Source: Isoperla grammatica
Lineage: Eukaryota; Arthropoda; Insecta; Plecoptera; Perlodidae
Assembly: GCA_945910005.1 (NCBI GenBank)
Contig: OX246749.1
Span: 22,588,197-22,652,196, forward strand
Reading direction: 5' to 3'
Length of the DNA: 64,000 nucleotides
Under the pieces are notes generated by a model. That model searched no databases. It saw nothing but the letters and a program-made list of their open reading frames with translations, and was not told the origin of the DNA. Made by a program: the position numbers and the translations under genes. Positions 53,101 to 64,000 of this stretch are shown one piece after another; the stretch's first letter is position 1, and every line of letters begins with the position of its first letter.

Positions 53101-56100
53101 TGTACTTGATAAACTCTTCGCTAAGTCAGTGACATGAGAGTAACTACATGCAACATATGAAGACAACGCATGTTTCCTCGCTTGTGAAGGTGACTGTACT
53201 TGATAAACCCTGCACTAAGTCAGTGACATAAGAGCAACTACATGCAACATATGAAGACAACGCATGTTTCCTCGCTTGTGATGGTGACTGTACTTGATAA
53301 ACCCTGCGCTAAGTCAGTGACATGAGAGCAACTACATGCAACATATGAAGACAACGCATGTTTCCTCGCTTGTGAAGGTGACTGTACTTGATAAACCCTG
53401 CGCTAAGTCAGTAACATGAGAGCAACTACATGCAACATATGAAGACAACGCATGTTTCCTCGCTTGTGATCGTGACTGTACTTGATAAACCCTGCTCTTA
53501 GTCAGTGACATGAGAGCAACTACATGCAACATATGAGGACAACGCATGTTTCCTCGCTTGTAAAGGTGACTGTACTTGATAAACTCTGCGCTAAGTCTGT
53601 AAAATGAGAGCAACTTCATGCAACATATGAAGACAACGCATGTTTCCTCGCTTGTTACGGTGACTGTACTTGATAAACCCTGCGCTAAGTCAGTGACATG
53701 AGAGCAACTACATGCAACATATGAAGACAACGCATGTTTCCTCGCTTGTGACGGTTACTGTACTTGATAAACCCTGCGCTAAGTCAGTGACATGAGAGCA
53801 ACTACATGCAACATATTAGGACAACGCATGTTCCCTCGCTGGGAAGGTGACTGTACTTGATAAACCCTGCGCTAAGTCAGTGACATGAGAGCAACTACAT
53901 GCAACATATGAAGACAACATATGTTTCCTCGCTTGTGACGGTGACTGTACTTGATAAACCCTGCGCTATGTCAGTGACATGAGAGCAACTACATGCAACA
54001 TATGAGGACAACGCATGTTTCCTCGCTTGTGAAGGTTACTGTACTTGATAAACCCTGCGCTAAGTCAGTGACATGAAAGCAACTTCTTGAACATATTAGG
54101 ACAACGCATGTTTCCTCGCTTGTGAAGGTGACTGTACTTGATAAACCCTGCGCCAAGTCAGTGACATGAGAGCAACTACATGCAACATATGAAGACAACG
54201 CATGTTTCCTCGCTTGTGACGGTGACTGTACTTGATAAACCCTGCGCTAAGTTAGTGACATGAGAGCAACTACATGCAACATATGAGGACAACGCATGTT
54301 TCCTCGCTTGTGACGGTGACTGTACTTGATAAACTCTGCGTTAAGTCAGTGCCATGAGAGCAACTTCATGCATTATATCAAGACAACGCATGTTTCCTCG
54401 CTTGTTACGGTGACTGTACTTGATAAACCCAGCGCTAAGTCAAAGACATGAGAGCAACTACATGCAACATATGAGGACAACGCATGTTTTCTCGCTTGTG
54501 ACGGTGACTGTACTAGATAAACCCTGCGCTAAGTCATGACATAAGAGCAACTACATGCAACATATGAAGACAACGCATGTTTCCTCGCTTGTGAAGGTGA
54601 CTGTACTTGATAAACCCTGCGGTAAGTCAGTGACATGAGAGCAACTACATGCAACATATGAAGACAACGCATGTTTCCTCGCTTGTGAAGGTGACTGTAC
54701 TTGATAAACCCTGCACTAAGTCAGTGACATGAGAGCAACTACATGCAACATATGAAGACAACGCCTGTTTCCTCGCTTGTGACGGTGACTGTACTTGATA
54801 AACCCTGCGCTTAGTCAGTGACATGAGAGCAACTACATGCAACATATGAAGACAACGCATGTTTCCTCGCTTGTGAAGGTGACTGTACATGATAAACCCT
54901 GCGCTAAGTCAGTAACATGAGAGCAACTACATGCAACATATGAAGACTACGCATGTTTCCTCGCTTGTGAAGGTGACTGTACTTGATAAACCCTGCGCTA
55001 AGTCAGTGACATGAGAGCAACTACATGCAACATATGAGGACAACGCATGTTTCCTCGCTTGTGAAGGTAACTGTACTTGATAAACCCTGCGCTAAGTCTG
55101 TGAAATGAGAGCAACTTCATGCAACATATGAAGACAACGCATGTTTCCTCGCTTGTGAAGGTGACTGTACTTGATAAACCCTGCGCTAAGTCAGTGACAT
55201 GAGAGCAACTTCATGCAACATATGAGGACAACGCATGTTTCCTCGCTTGTGAAGGTTACTGTACTTGATAAACCCTGCGCTAAGTCAGTGACATGAAAGC
55301 AACTTCTTGAACATATTAGGACAACGCATGTTTCCTCGCTTGTGAAGGTGACTGTACTTGATAAACCCTGCGCTAAGTCAGTGACATGAGAGCAACTACA
55401 TGCAACATATGAAGACAACGCATGTTTCCTCGCTTGTGACGGTGACTGTACTTGATAAACCCTGCGCTAAGTCATGACATAAGAGCAACTACATGCAACA
55501 TATGAAGACAACGCATGTTTCCTCGCTTGTGAAGGTGACTGTACTTGATAAACCCTGCGGTAAGTCAGTTACATGAGAGCAACTACATGCAACATATGAA
55601 GACAACGCATGTTTCCTCGCTTGTGAAGGTGACTGTACTTGATAAACCCTGCACTAAGTCAGTGACATGAGAGCAACTACATGCAACATATGAAGACAAC
55701 GCATGTTTCCTCGCTTGTGACGGTGACTGTACTTGATAAACCCTGCGCTAGATCAGTGACATGAGAGCAACTACATGCAACATATGAAGACAACGCATGT
55801 TTCCTCGCTTGTGAAGGTGACTGTACATGATAAACCCTGCGCTAAGTCAGTAACATGAGAGCAACTACATGCAACATATGAAGACAACGCATGTTTCCTC
55901 GCTTGTGAAGGTGACTGTACTTGATAAACCCTGCGCTAAGTCAGTGACATGAGAGCAACTACATGCAACATATGAGGACAACGCATGTTTCCTCGCTTGT
56001 GAAGGTAACTGTACTTGATAAACCCTGCGCTAAGTCTGTGAAATGAGAGCAACTTCATGCAACATATGAAGACAACGCATGTTTCCTCGCTTGTGAAGGT

Positions 56101-56931
56101 GACTGTACTCGATAAACCCTGCGCTAAGTCAGTGACATGAGAGCAACTACATGCAACATATGAAGACAACGCATGTTTCCTCGCTTGTGACTGTGACTGT
56201 ACTTGATAAACCCTGCGCTAAGTCAGTGACATGAGAGCAACTACATGCAACATATTAGGACAACGCATGTTCCCTCGCTGGGAAGGTGACTGTACTTGAT
56301 AAACCCTGCGCTAAGTCAGTGACATGAGAGCAGCTACATGCAACATATGAAGACAACGCATGTTTCCTCGCTTGTGACGGTGACTGTACTTGATAAACCC
56401 TGCGCTATGTCAGTGACATGAGAGCAACTACATGCAACATATGAGGACAACGCATGTTTCCTCGCTTGTTACGGTGACTGTACTTGATAAACCCTGCGTT
56501 TAGTCAGTGACATGAGAGCAACTACAAGCAACATATGAAGACAACTCATGTTTCCTCGCTTGTGAAGGTGACTGTACTTGATAAACCCTGCGCTAAGTCA
56601 GTGACATGAAAGCCACTTCTTGAACATATTAGTTTTAAATATCTGGAACTAAATATGTGTATCTAATGCTCCTGTAAGCATGCCACTCTAAAATCTAAAC
56701 CTGTTCATAACCTACCAATATTTACTATGTTTCCATTTTACACTTATAAATGGTTAACCGTTAACTTTAGTTAGTTATTAATAATTATTTTTAAGATTAG
56801 TTATAGTTTGCTGTACGTTAATCTATTTTACGACAGAAATGACTATAGTAATATGTATACGTTAAAATTTTTGATGTGCTACCCAATTACCATTATTGTT
56901 CATGTATTGTTTATATTCATAATAAGAAAAA

Positions 56932-56969
56932 GTATGCTCCGCCTCATGTGTTATCTTATTGGAGCATAC
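56932..56969 (+). other. 9-bp inverted repeat in insertion copy 3
   Basis: Same 9-bp stem and 20-nt loop as in copies 1 and 2. Confidence 0.6.
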
Positions 56970-57024
56970 AAATTTCATAATGTATCATCCATGTATACAC
57001 AAATGGGAAAAATAAATAAAAACT

Positions 57025-57040
57025 AAAAAAAAAAAAAAAA
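57025..57040 (+). other. Poly(A) tract, insertion copy 3
   Basis: Run of exactly 16 A residues closing the third insertion copy, followed by CT and then the satellite. Confidence 0.75.
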
Positions 57041-57536
57041 CTAAACGCATGTTTCCTCGCTTGTGAAGGTGACTGTACTTGATAAACCCTGCGCTAAGTC
57101 AGTGACATGAGAGCAACTACATGCAACATATGAAGACAACGCATGTTTCCTCGCTTGTGACGGTGACTGTACTTGATAAACCCTGCGCTAAGTTAGTGAC
57201 ATGAGAGCAACTACATGCAACATATGAAGACAACGCATGTTTCCTCGCTTGTGACGGTGACTGTACTTGATAAACCCTGCGCTAAGTCAGTGACATGAGA
57301 GCAACTACATGCAACATATGAAGACAACGCATGTTTCCTAGCTTGTGGAAGTGACTGTACGTGATAAACCCTGCGCTAAGTCAGTGACATGAGAGCAACT
57401 TCATGCAGCACATGAAGACAACGCATGTTTCCTCGCTTGTGAAGGTGACTGTACTTGATAAACCCTGCGCTAAGTCAGTGACATGAGAGCAACTACATGC
57501 AACATATGAAGACAACGCATGTTTCCTCGCTTGTGA

Positions 57537-59948
57537 AGGTGACTGTACTTGATAAACCCTGCGCTAAGTCAGTGACATGAGAGCAACTACATGCAACATA
57601 TGAAGACAACGCATGTTTCCTCGCTTGTGAAGGTGACTGTACTTGATAAACCCTGCACTAAGTCAGTGACATGAGAGCAACTACATGCAACATATGAAGA
57701 CAACGCATGTTTCCTCGCTTGTGACGGTGACTGTACTTGATAAACCCTGCGCTAAGTCAGTGACATGAGAGCAACTACATGCAACATATGAAGACAACGC
57801 ATGTTTTCTCGCTTGTGAAGGTGACTGTACTTGATAAACACTGCGCTAAGTCAATGACATGAGAGCAACTACATGCAACATATGAAGACAACGCATGTAT
57901 CCTCGCTTGTGACGGTGACTGTACTTGATAAACCCTGAGCTAAGTCAGTGACATGAGAGCAACTACATAAGACTAATGAAGACAACGCATGTTTCTTCGC
58001 TTGTCAAGGTGACTGTACTAGATAAACCCTGCGCTAAGTCATGACATAAGAGCAACTACATGCAACATATGAAGACAACGCATGTTTCCTCGCTTGTGAC
58101 GGTGACTGTACTTGATAAACCCTTCGCTAAGTCAGTGACATGAGAGTAACTACATGCAACATATGAAGACAACGCATGTTTTCTCGCTTGTGAAGGTGAC
58201 TGTACTTGATAAACCCTGCGCTAAGTCAGTGACATGAGAGCAACTACATGCAACCAATGAAGACAACGCATGTTTCCTACTTGTGACGGTGACTGTACGT
58301 GATAAACCCTGCGCTAAGTCAGTGACATGAGAGCAACTACATGCAACATATGAAGACAACGCATGTTTCCTCGCTTGTGACGGTGACTGTACTAGATAAA
58401 CCCTGCGCTAAGTCAGTGACATGAGAGCAACTACATGCAACATATGAAGACAACGCATGTTTCCTCGATTGTGAAGGTGACTGTACTTGATAAACCCTGC
58501 GAGAAGTCAGTGACATGAGAGCAACTACATGCAACATATGAAGACAACGCATCATTCCTCGCTTGTGACGGTGACTGTACGTGATAAACCCTGCGCTAAG
58601 TCAGTGACATGAGAGCAACTACATGCAACATATGAAGACAACGCATGTTTCCTCGCTTGTGACGGTGACTGTACTTGATAAACCCTGCGCTAAGTCAGTG
58701 ACATGAGAACAACTACATGCAACATATGAAGACAACGCATGTTTCCTACTTGTGACGGTGACTGTACGTGATAAACCCTGCATTAAGTCAGTGACATGAG
58801 AGCAACTACATGCAACATATGAAGACAACGCATGTTTCCTCGCTTGCGCAGGTGACTGTACTTGATAAACCCTGCGCTAAGTCAGTGACATGAGAGCAAC
58901 TGCATGCAACATATGAAGACAACGAATGTTTCCTCGCTTGTGAAAGTGACTGTACTTGATAAACCCATCGCTAAGTCAGTGACATGAGAGCAACTACATG
59001 CAACATATGAAGACAACGCATTTTTCCTCGCTTGTGACGGTGACTGTACTTGATAAACCCTGCGCTAAGTCAGTGACATGAGAGCAACTACATGCAACAT
59101 ATGAAGACAACGCATGTTTCCTCGCTTGTGAAGGTGACTGTACTTGATAAACCCTGCGCTAAGTCAGTGACATGAGAGCAACTACATGCAGCATATAAAG
59201 ACAACGCATGTTTCCTCGCTTGTGACGGTGACTGTACGTGATAAACCCTGCGCTAAGTCAGTGACATGAGAGCAACTACATGCAACATATGAAGACAACG
59301 CATGTTTCCTCGCTTGTGACGGTGACTGTACTTGATAAACCCTGCGCTAAGTTAGTGACATGAGAGCAACTACATGCAACATATGAAGACAACGCATGTT
59401 TCCTACTTGTGACGGTGACTGTACGTGATAAACCCTGCGCTTAGTCAGTGACATGAGAGCAACTACTTGCAACATATGAAGACAACGCATGTTTCCTCGC
59501 TTGTGAAGGTGACTGTACTTGATAAACCCTGCGCTAAGTCAGTGACATGAGAGCAACTACATGCAACATATGAAGACAACGCATGTTTCCTCGCTTGTGA
59601 AGGTGACTGTACTTGATAAACCCTGCACTAAGTCAGTGACATGAGAGCAACTACATGCAACATATGAAGACAACGCATGTTTCCACGCTTGTGACGGTGA
59701 CTGTACTTGATAAACCCTGCGCTAAGTCAGTGACATGAGAGCAACTACATGCAACATATAAAGACAACGCATGTTTTCTCGCTTGTGAAGGTGACTGTAC
59801 TTGATAAACCCTGCGCTAAGTCAATGACATGAGAGCAACTTTATGCAACATATGAAGACAACGCATGTATCCTCGCTTGTGACGGTGACTGTACTTGATA
59901 AACCCTGCGCTAAGTCAGTGACATGAGAGCAACTACATGAGACTAATG
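57537..59948 (+). repeat. Mosaic of HOR pieces following copy 3
   Basis: The array departs from the unit order at 57537 (GAAGG where 18614 has GATGG). About 57.6-58.15 kb resembles 40.3-40.9 kb; both have GTCAAGGTGACTG after the GACTAATG monomer, and the marker here is altered to AAGACTAATG at 57969. A chimeric piece with CAACCAATGAAG (about 58254) follows. About 58.34-58.85 kb resembles 8.5-9.0 kb (GCGAGAAGTC, CTTGCGCAGG), and 58.9-59.94 kb resembles 13.0-14.04 kb at offset 45,899. The piece boundaries are approximate. Confidence 0.7.
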
Positions 59949-62227
59949 AAGACAACGCACTTTTCTTCGCTTGTGAAGGTGACTGTACTAGATAAACCCT
60001 GCGCTAAGTCATGACAGAAGAGCAACTACATGCAACATATGAAGACAACGCATGTTTCCTCGCTTGTGACGGTGACTGTTCTTGATAAACCCTTCGCTAA
60101 GTCAGTGACATGAGAGTAACTACATGCAACATATGAAGACAACGCATGTTTCCTCGCTTGTGAAGGTGACTGTACTTGATAAACCCTGCACTAAGTCAGT
60201 GACATAAGAGCAACTACATGCAACATATGAAGACAACGCATGTTTCCTCGCTTGTGATGGTGACTGTACTTGATAAACCCTGCGCTAAGTCAGTGACATG
60301 AGAGCAACTACATGCAACATATGAAGACAACGCATGTTTCCTCGCTTGTGAAGGTGACTGTACTTGATAAACCCTGCGCTTAATCAGTAACATGAGAGCA
60401 ACTACATGCAACATATGAAGACAACGCATGTTTCCTCGCTTGTGATGGTGACTGTACTTGATAAACCCTGCTCTAAGTCAGTGACATGAGAGCAACTACA
60501 TGCAACATATGAGGACAACGCATGTTTCCTCGCTTGTGAAGGTGACTGTACTTGATAAACTCTGCGCTAAGTCTGTAAAATGAGAGCAACTTCATGCAAC
60601 ATATGAAGACAACGCATGTTTCCTCGCTTGTGAAGGTGACTGTACTTGATAAACCCTGCGCTAAGTCAGTGACATGAGAGCAACTACATGCAACATATGA
60701 AGACAACGCATGTTTCCTCGCTTGTGACGGTGACTGTACTTGATAAACCCTGCGCTAAGTCAGTGACATGAGAGCAACTTCATGCAACATATTAGGACAA
60801 CGCATGTTCCCTCGCTGGGAAGGTGACTGTACTTGATAAACCCTGCGCTAAGTCAGTGACATGAGAGCAACTACATGCAACATATGAAGACAACATATGT
60901 TTCCTCGCTTGTGACGGTGACTGTACTTGATAAACCCTGCGCTATGACAGTGACATGAGAGCAACTACATGCAACATATGAGGACAACGCATGTTTCCTC
61001 GCTTGTGAAGGTTACTGTACTTGATAAACCCTGCGCTAAGTCAGTGACATGAAAGCAACTTCTTGAACATATTAGGACAACGCATGTTTCCTCGCTTGTG
61101 AAGGTGACTGTACTTGATAAACCCTGCGCTAAGTCAGTGACATGAGAGCAACTACATGCAACATATGAAGACAACGCATGTTTCCTCGCTTGTGACGGTG
61201 ACTGTATTTGATAAACCCTGCGCTAAGTTAGTGACATGAGAGCAACTACATGCAACATATGAGGACAACGCATGTTTCCTCGCTTGTGACGGTGACTGTA
61301 CTTGATAAACTCTGCGTTAAGTCAGTGCCATGAGAGCAACTTCATGCATTATATGAAGACAACGCATGTTTCCTCGCTTGTTACGGTGACTGTACTTGAT
61401 AAACCCAGCGCTAAGTCAAAGACATGAGAGCAACTACATGCAACATATGAGGACAACGCATGTTTCCTCGCTTGTGACGGTGACTGTACTAGATAAACCC
61501 TGCGCTAAGTCATGACATAAGAGCAACTACATGCAACATATGAAGACAACGCATGTTTCCTCGCTTGTGAAGGTGACTGTACTTGATAAACCCTGCGGTA
61601 AGTCAGTGACATGAGAGCAACTACATGCAACATATGAAGACAACGCATGTTTCCTCGCTTGTGAAGGTGACTGTACTTGATAAACCCTGCACTAAGTCAG
61701 TGACATGAGAGCAACTACATGCAACATATGAAGACAACGCCTGTTTCCTCGCTTGTGACGGTGACTGTACTTGATAAACCCTGCGCTAAGTCAGTGACAT
61801 GAGAGCAACTACATGCAACATATGAAGACAACGCATGTTTCCTCGCTTGTGAAGGTGACTGTACATGATAAACCCTGCGCTAAGTCAGTAACATGAGAGC
61901 AACTACATGCAACATATGAAGACAACGCATGTTTCCTCGCTTGTGAAGGTGACTGTACTTGATAAACCCTGCGCTAAGTCAGTGACATGAGAGCAACTAC
62001 ATGCAACATATGAGGACAACGCATGTTTCCTCGCTTGTGAAGGTAACTGTACTTGATAAACCCTGCGCTAAGTCTGTGAAATGAGAGCAACTTCATGCAA
62101 CATATGAAGACAACGCATGATTCCTCGCTTGTGAAGGTGACTGTACTTGATAAACCCTGCGCTAAGTCAGTGACATGAGAGCAACTACATGCAACATATG
62201 AAGACAACGCATGTTTCCTCGCTTGTG
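59949..62227 (+). repeat. Near copy of the window's left-edge block
   Basis: Matches 1-2279 at offset 59,948. Private changes include CTATGACAG at about 60945, GTATTTG at about 61206 and CATGATTCC at about 62118. The recurrence suggests that a block like the window's left edge occurs again downstream of a changed unit, so the true repeat hierarchy may extend beyond this window. Confidence 0.8.
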
Positions 62228-64000
62228 ACGGTGACTGTACTTGATAAACCCTGCGCTAAGTCAGTGACATGAGAGCAACTACATGCAACATATTAGGACA
62301 ACGCATGTTCCCTCGCTGGGAAGGTAACTGTACTTGATAGACCCTGCGCTAAGTCAGTGACATGAGAGCAGCTACATGCAACATATGAAGACAACGCATG
62401 TTTCCTCGCTTGTGACGGTGACTGTACTTGATAAACCCTGCGCTATGTCAGTGACATGAGAGCAACTACATGCAACATATGAGGACAACGCATGTTTCCT
62501 CGCTTGTGACGGTGACTGTACTTGATAAACCCTGCGCTATGTCAGTGACATGAGAGCAACTACATGCAACATATGAGGACAACGCATGTTTCCTCGCTTG
62601 TGAAGGTTACTGTACTTGATAAACCCTGCGCTAAGTCAGTGACATGAAAGCAACTTCTTGAACATATTAGGACAACGCATGTTTCCTCGCTTGTGAAGGT
62701 GACTGTACTTGATAAACCCTGCGCTAAGTCAGTGACATGAGAGCAACAACATGCAACATATGAAGACAACGCATGTTTCCTCGCTTGTGACGGTGACTGT
62801 ACTTGATAAACCCTGCGCTAAGTTAGTGACATAAGAGCAACTACATGCAACATATGAGGACAACGCATGTTTCCTCGCTTGTGACGGTGACTGTACTTGA
62901 TAAACTCTGCGTTAAGTCAGTGCCATGAGAGCAATGTATGTTTCCTCGCTTGTGACGGTGACTGTACTTGATAAACCCTGCGCTATGTCAGTGACATGAG
63001 AGCAACTACATGCAACATATGAGGACAACGCATGTTTCCTCGCTTGTGAAGGTTACTGTACTTGATAAACCCTGCGCTAAGTCAGTGACATGAAAGCAAC
63101 TTCTTGAACATATTAGGACAACGCATGTTTCCTCGCTTGTGAAGGTGAATGTACTTGATAAACCCTGCGCTAAGTCAGTGACATGAGAGCAACTACATGC
63201 AACATATGAAGACAACGCATGTTTCCTCGCTTGTGACGGTGACTGTACTTGATAAACCCTGCGCTAAGTCATGACATAAGAGCAACTACATGCAACATAT
63301 GAAGACAACGCATGTTTCCTCGCTTGTGAAGGTGACTGTACTTGATAAACCCTGCGGTAAGTCAGTGACATGAGAGCAACTACATGCAACATATGAAGAC
63401 AACGCATGTTTCCTCGCTTGTGAAGGTGACTGTACTTGATAAACCCTGCACTAAGTCAGTGACATGAGAGCAACTACATGCAACATATGAAGACAACGCA
63501 TGTTTCCTCACTTGTGACGGTGACTGTACTTGATAAACCCTGCGCTAAGTCAGTGACATGAGAGCAACTACATGCAACATATGAAGACAACGCATGTTTC
63601 CTCGCTTGTGAAGATGACTGTACATGATAAACCCTGCGCTAAGTCAGTGACATGAGAGCAACTACATGCAACATATTAGGACAACGCATGTTACCTCGCT
63701 GGGAAGGTGACTGTACTTGATAAACCCTGCGCTAAGTCAGTGACATGAGAGCAACTACATGCGACATATGAAGACAACGCATGTTCCCTCGCTTGTGACG
63801 GTGACTGTACTTGATAAACCCTGCGCTAAGTCAGTGACATGAGAGCAACTATATGCAACATATGAGGACAACGCATGTTTCCTCGCTTGTGAAGGTGACT
63901 GTACTTGATAAACCCTGCACTAAGTCAGTGACATGAGAGCAACTACATGCAACATATGAGGACAACGCATGTTTCCTCGCTTGTTACGGTGACTGTACTT
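61794..64000 (+). repeat. Block co-linear with 36481-38687
   Basis: Matches the extra block of copy 3 at offset 25,313, including the 71-bp monomer (37618 to 62931) and the additional GCGGTAAG monomer that 7.2 kb lacks. It differs at about 63557 and 63588, where CATGAG and AACGCATG stand in place of the CAAGAG and AATACATG seen in the other copies. This version looks closer to consensus. The block runs off the window edge. Confidence 0.75.

Larger units (their letters stand above)
34921..56632 (+). repeat. 94-bp satellite array, segment 3 (longer interval)
   Basis: Satellite between the second and third insertions. It is 5,321 bp longer than segment 2 because array material is added at about 36082-41152. 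Monomers, orientation and variants are those of the rest of the array. From about 41153 onward it is co-linear with 2230-17709 at an offset of 38,923 bp. No genes seen. Confidence 0.98.
56633..57042 (+). mobile_element. AT-rich poly(A)-ended insertion, copy 3
   Basis: Third copy of the insertion, 22,122 bp after the second, with the same satellite breakpoints, the same two AATAAA hexamers and an A16 tail at 57025-57040. The hairpin is at 56932-56969. Together with copies 1 and 2 it shows that the insertion is a fixed component of the higher-order unit. Confidence 0.6.
36082..57536 (+). repeat. Higher-order repeat, copy 3 (rearranged, expanded)
   Basis: Third occurrence of the unit, but with a different start. 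After the copy 2 end, the array follows the path seen at about 5.3-8.1 kb instead of jumping to the CTCGAT monomer, then passes through other blocks and rejoins the unit at about 41153. From there to 57536 it matches 2230-18613 at a constant offset of 38,923 bp (for example 4121 to 43044, 10381 to 49304, 14040 to 52963, 17710 to 56633). Private substitutions include C to T at 45511 (a CpG), T to A at 45841 and G to A at 46968. Confidence 0.85.
57043..64000 (+). repeat. 94-bp satellite array, segment 4 (runs off the window)
   Basis: Same satellite, same orientation, continuing past the right edge. The first roughly 500 bp follow the pattern seen after the other insertions (18120-18613); after 57536 the variant order changes into a mosaic of blocks found elsewhere in the window. 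No genes or non-satellite insertions are seen in this stretch. Confidence 0.98.

Noticed and set aside
1..64000. CRISPR array
   Set aside because: The repeats are contiguous with no unique spacers, the period is 94 bp, and there are no cas genes.
1..64000. rRNA, tRNA, telomeric repeats or bacterial genes
   Set aside because: No conserved rRNA or tRNA motifs, no TTAGGG-type tandem runs (ATTAGGACAACG is part of the monomer) and no ribosome-binding or operon structure were seen.

Overview
The window is a single tandem-repeat (satellite) DNA array with no gene I can support. About 98% of it is built from head-to-tail copies of a roughly 94-bp monomer (about 45% G+C, around 670 copies, all in the same orientation). 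Many copies are 93 bp and a few are much shorter. The rest is three copies of one AT-rich, poly(A)-terminated segment of about 410 bp at 17710-18119, 34511-34920 and 56633-57042. Long same-orientation satellite, higher-order periodicity, an inserted element ending in A16 and CpG-decay variants together point to a eukaryotic nuclear genome, in a centromeric, pericentromeric, subtelomeric or other heterochromatic block. I cannot name the species or a known satellite family from the sequence.

Layout. Ordered monomer variants form a very long higher-order repeat (HOR). Positions 2480-19280 and 19281-36081 are tandem copies of a 16,801-bp unit, each carrying one AT-rich insertion at the same place. 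The third copy is rearranged. Its insertion lies 22,122 bp after the second one, 5,321 bp more than the basic period, because extra array material sits at about 36082-41152. From about 41153 to 57536 it again matches the first copy at a constant offset of 38,923 bp. The right end (57537-64000) is a mosaic: pieces resembling 40.3-40.9 kb, 11.6-11.8 kb, 8.5-9.0 kb and 12.9-14.0 kb, then a near copy of the window's left edge (1-2279 matches 59949-62227), then a near copy of about 36.5-38.7 kb. Inside the HOR, diagnostic variant monomers recur at fixed sub-intervals (4,854 and 3,939 bp; 6,260 and 3,659 bp), so the HOR itself grew by internal duplications.

Interpretation. Nothing here works together as genes. 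The structure is best explained by repeated unequal exchange or segmental amplification. A single poly(A)-tailed insertion landed once and was then carried along as a passenger, keeping the same 16-A tail in all copies. The open reading frames on the minus strand (up to 132 codons) follow from the monomer's stop-codon pattern and from 93-bp, frame-preserving monomers; many have no ATG start. Copy comparisons were made by eye at markers and sampled positions, not by a full alignment.
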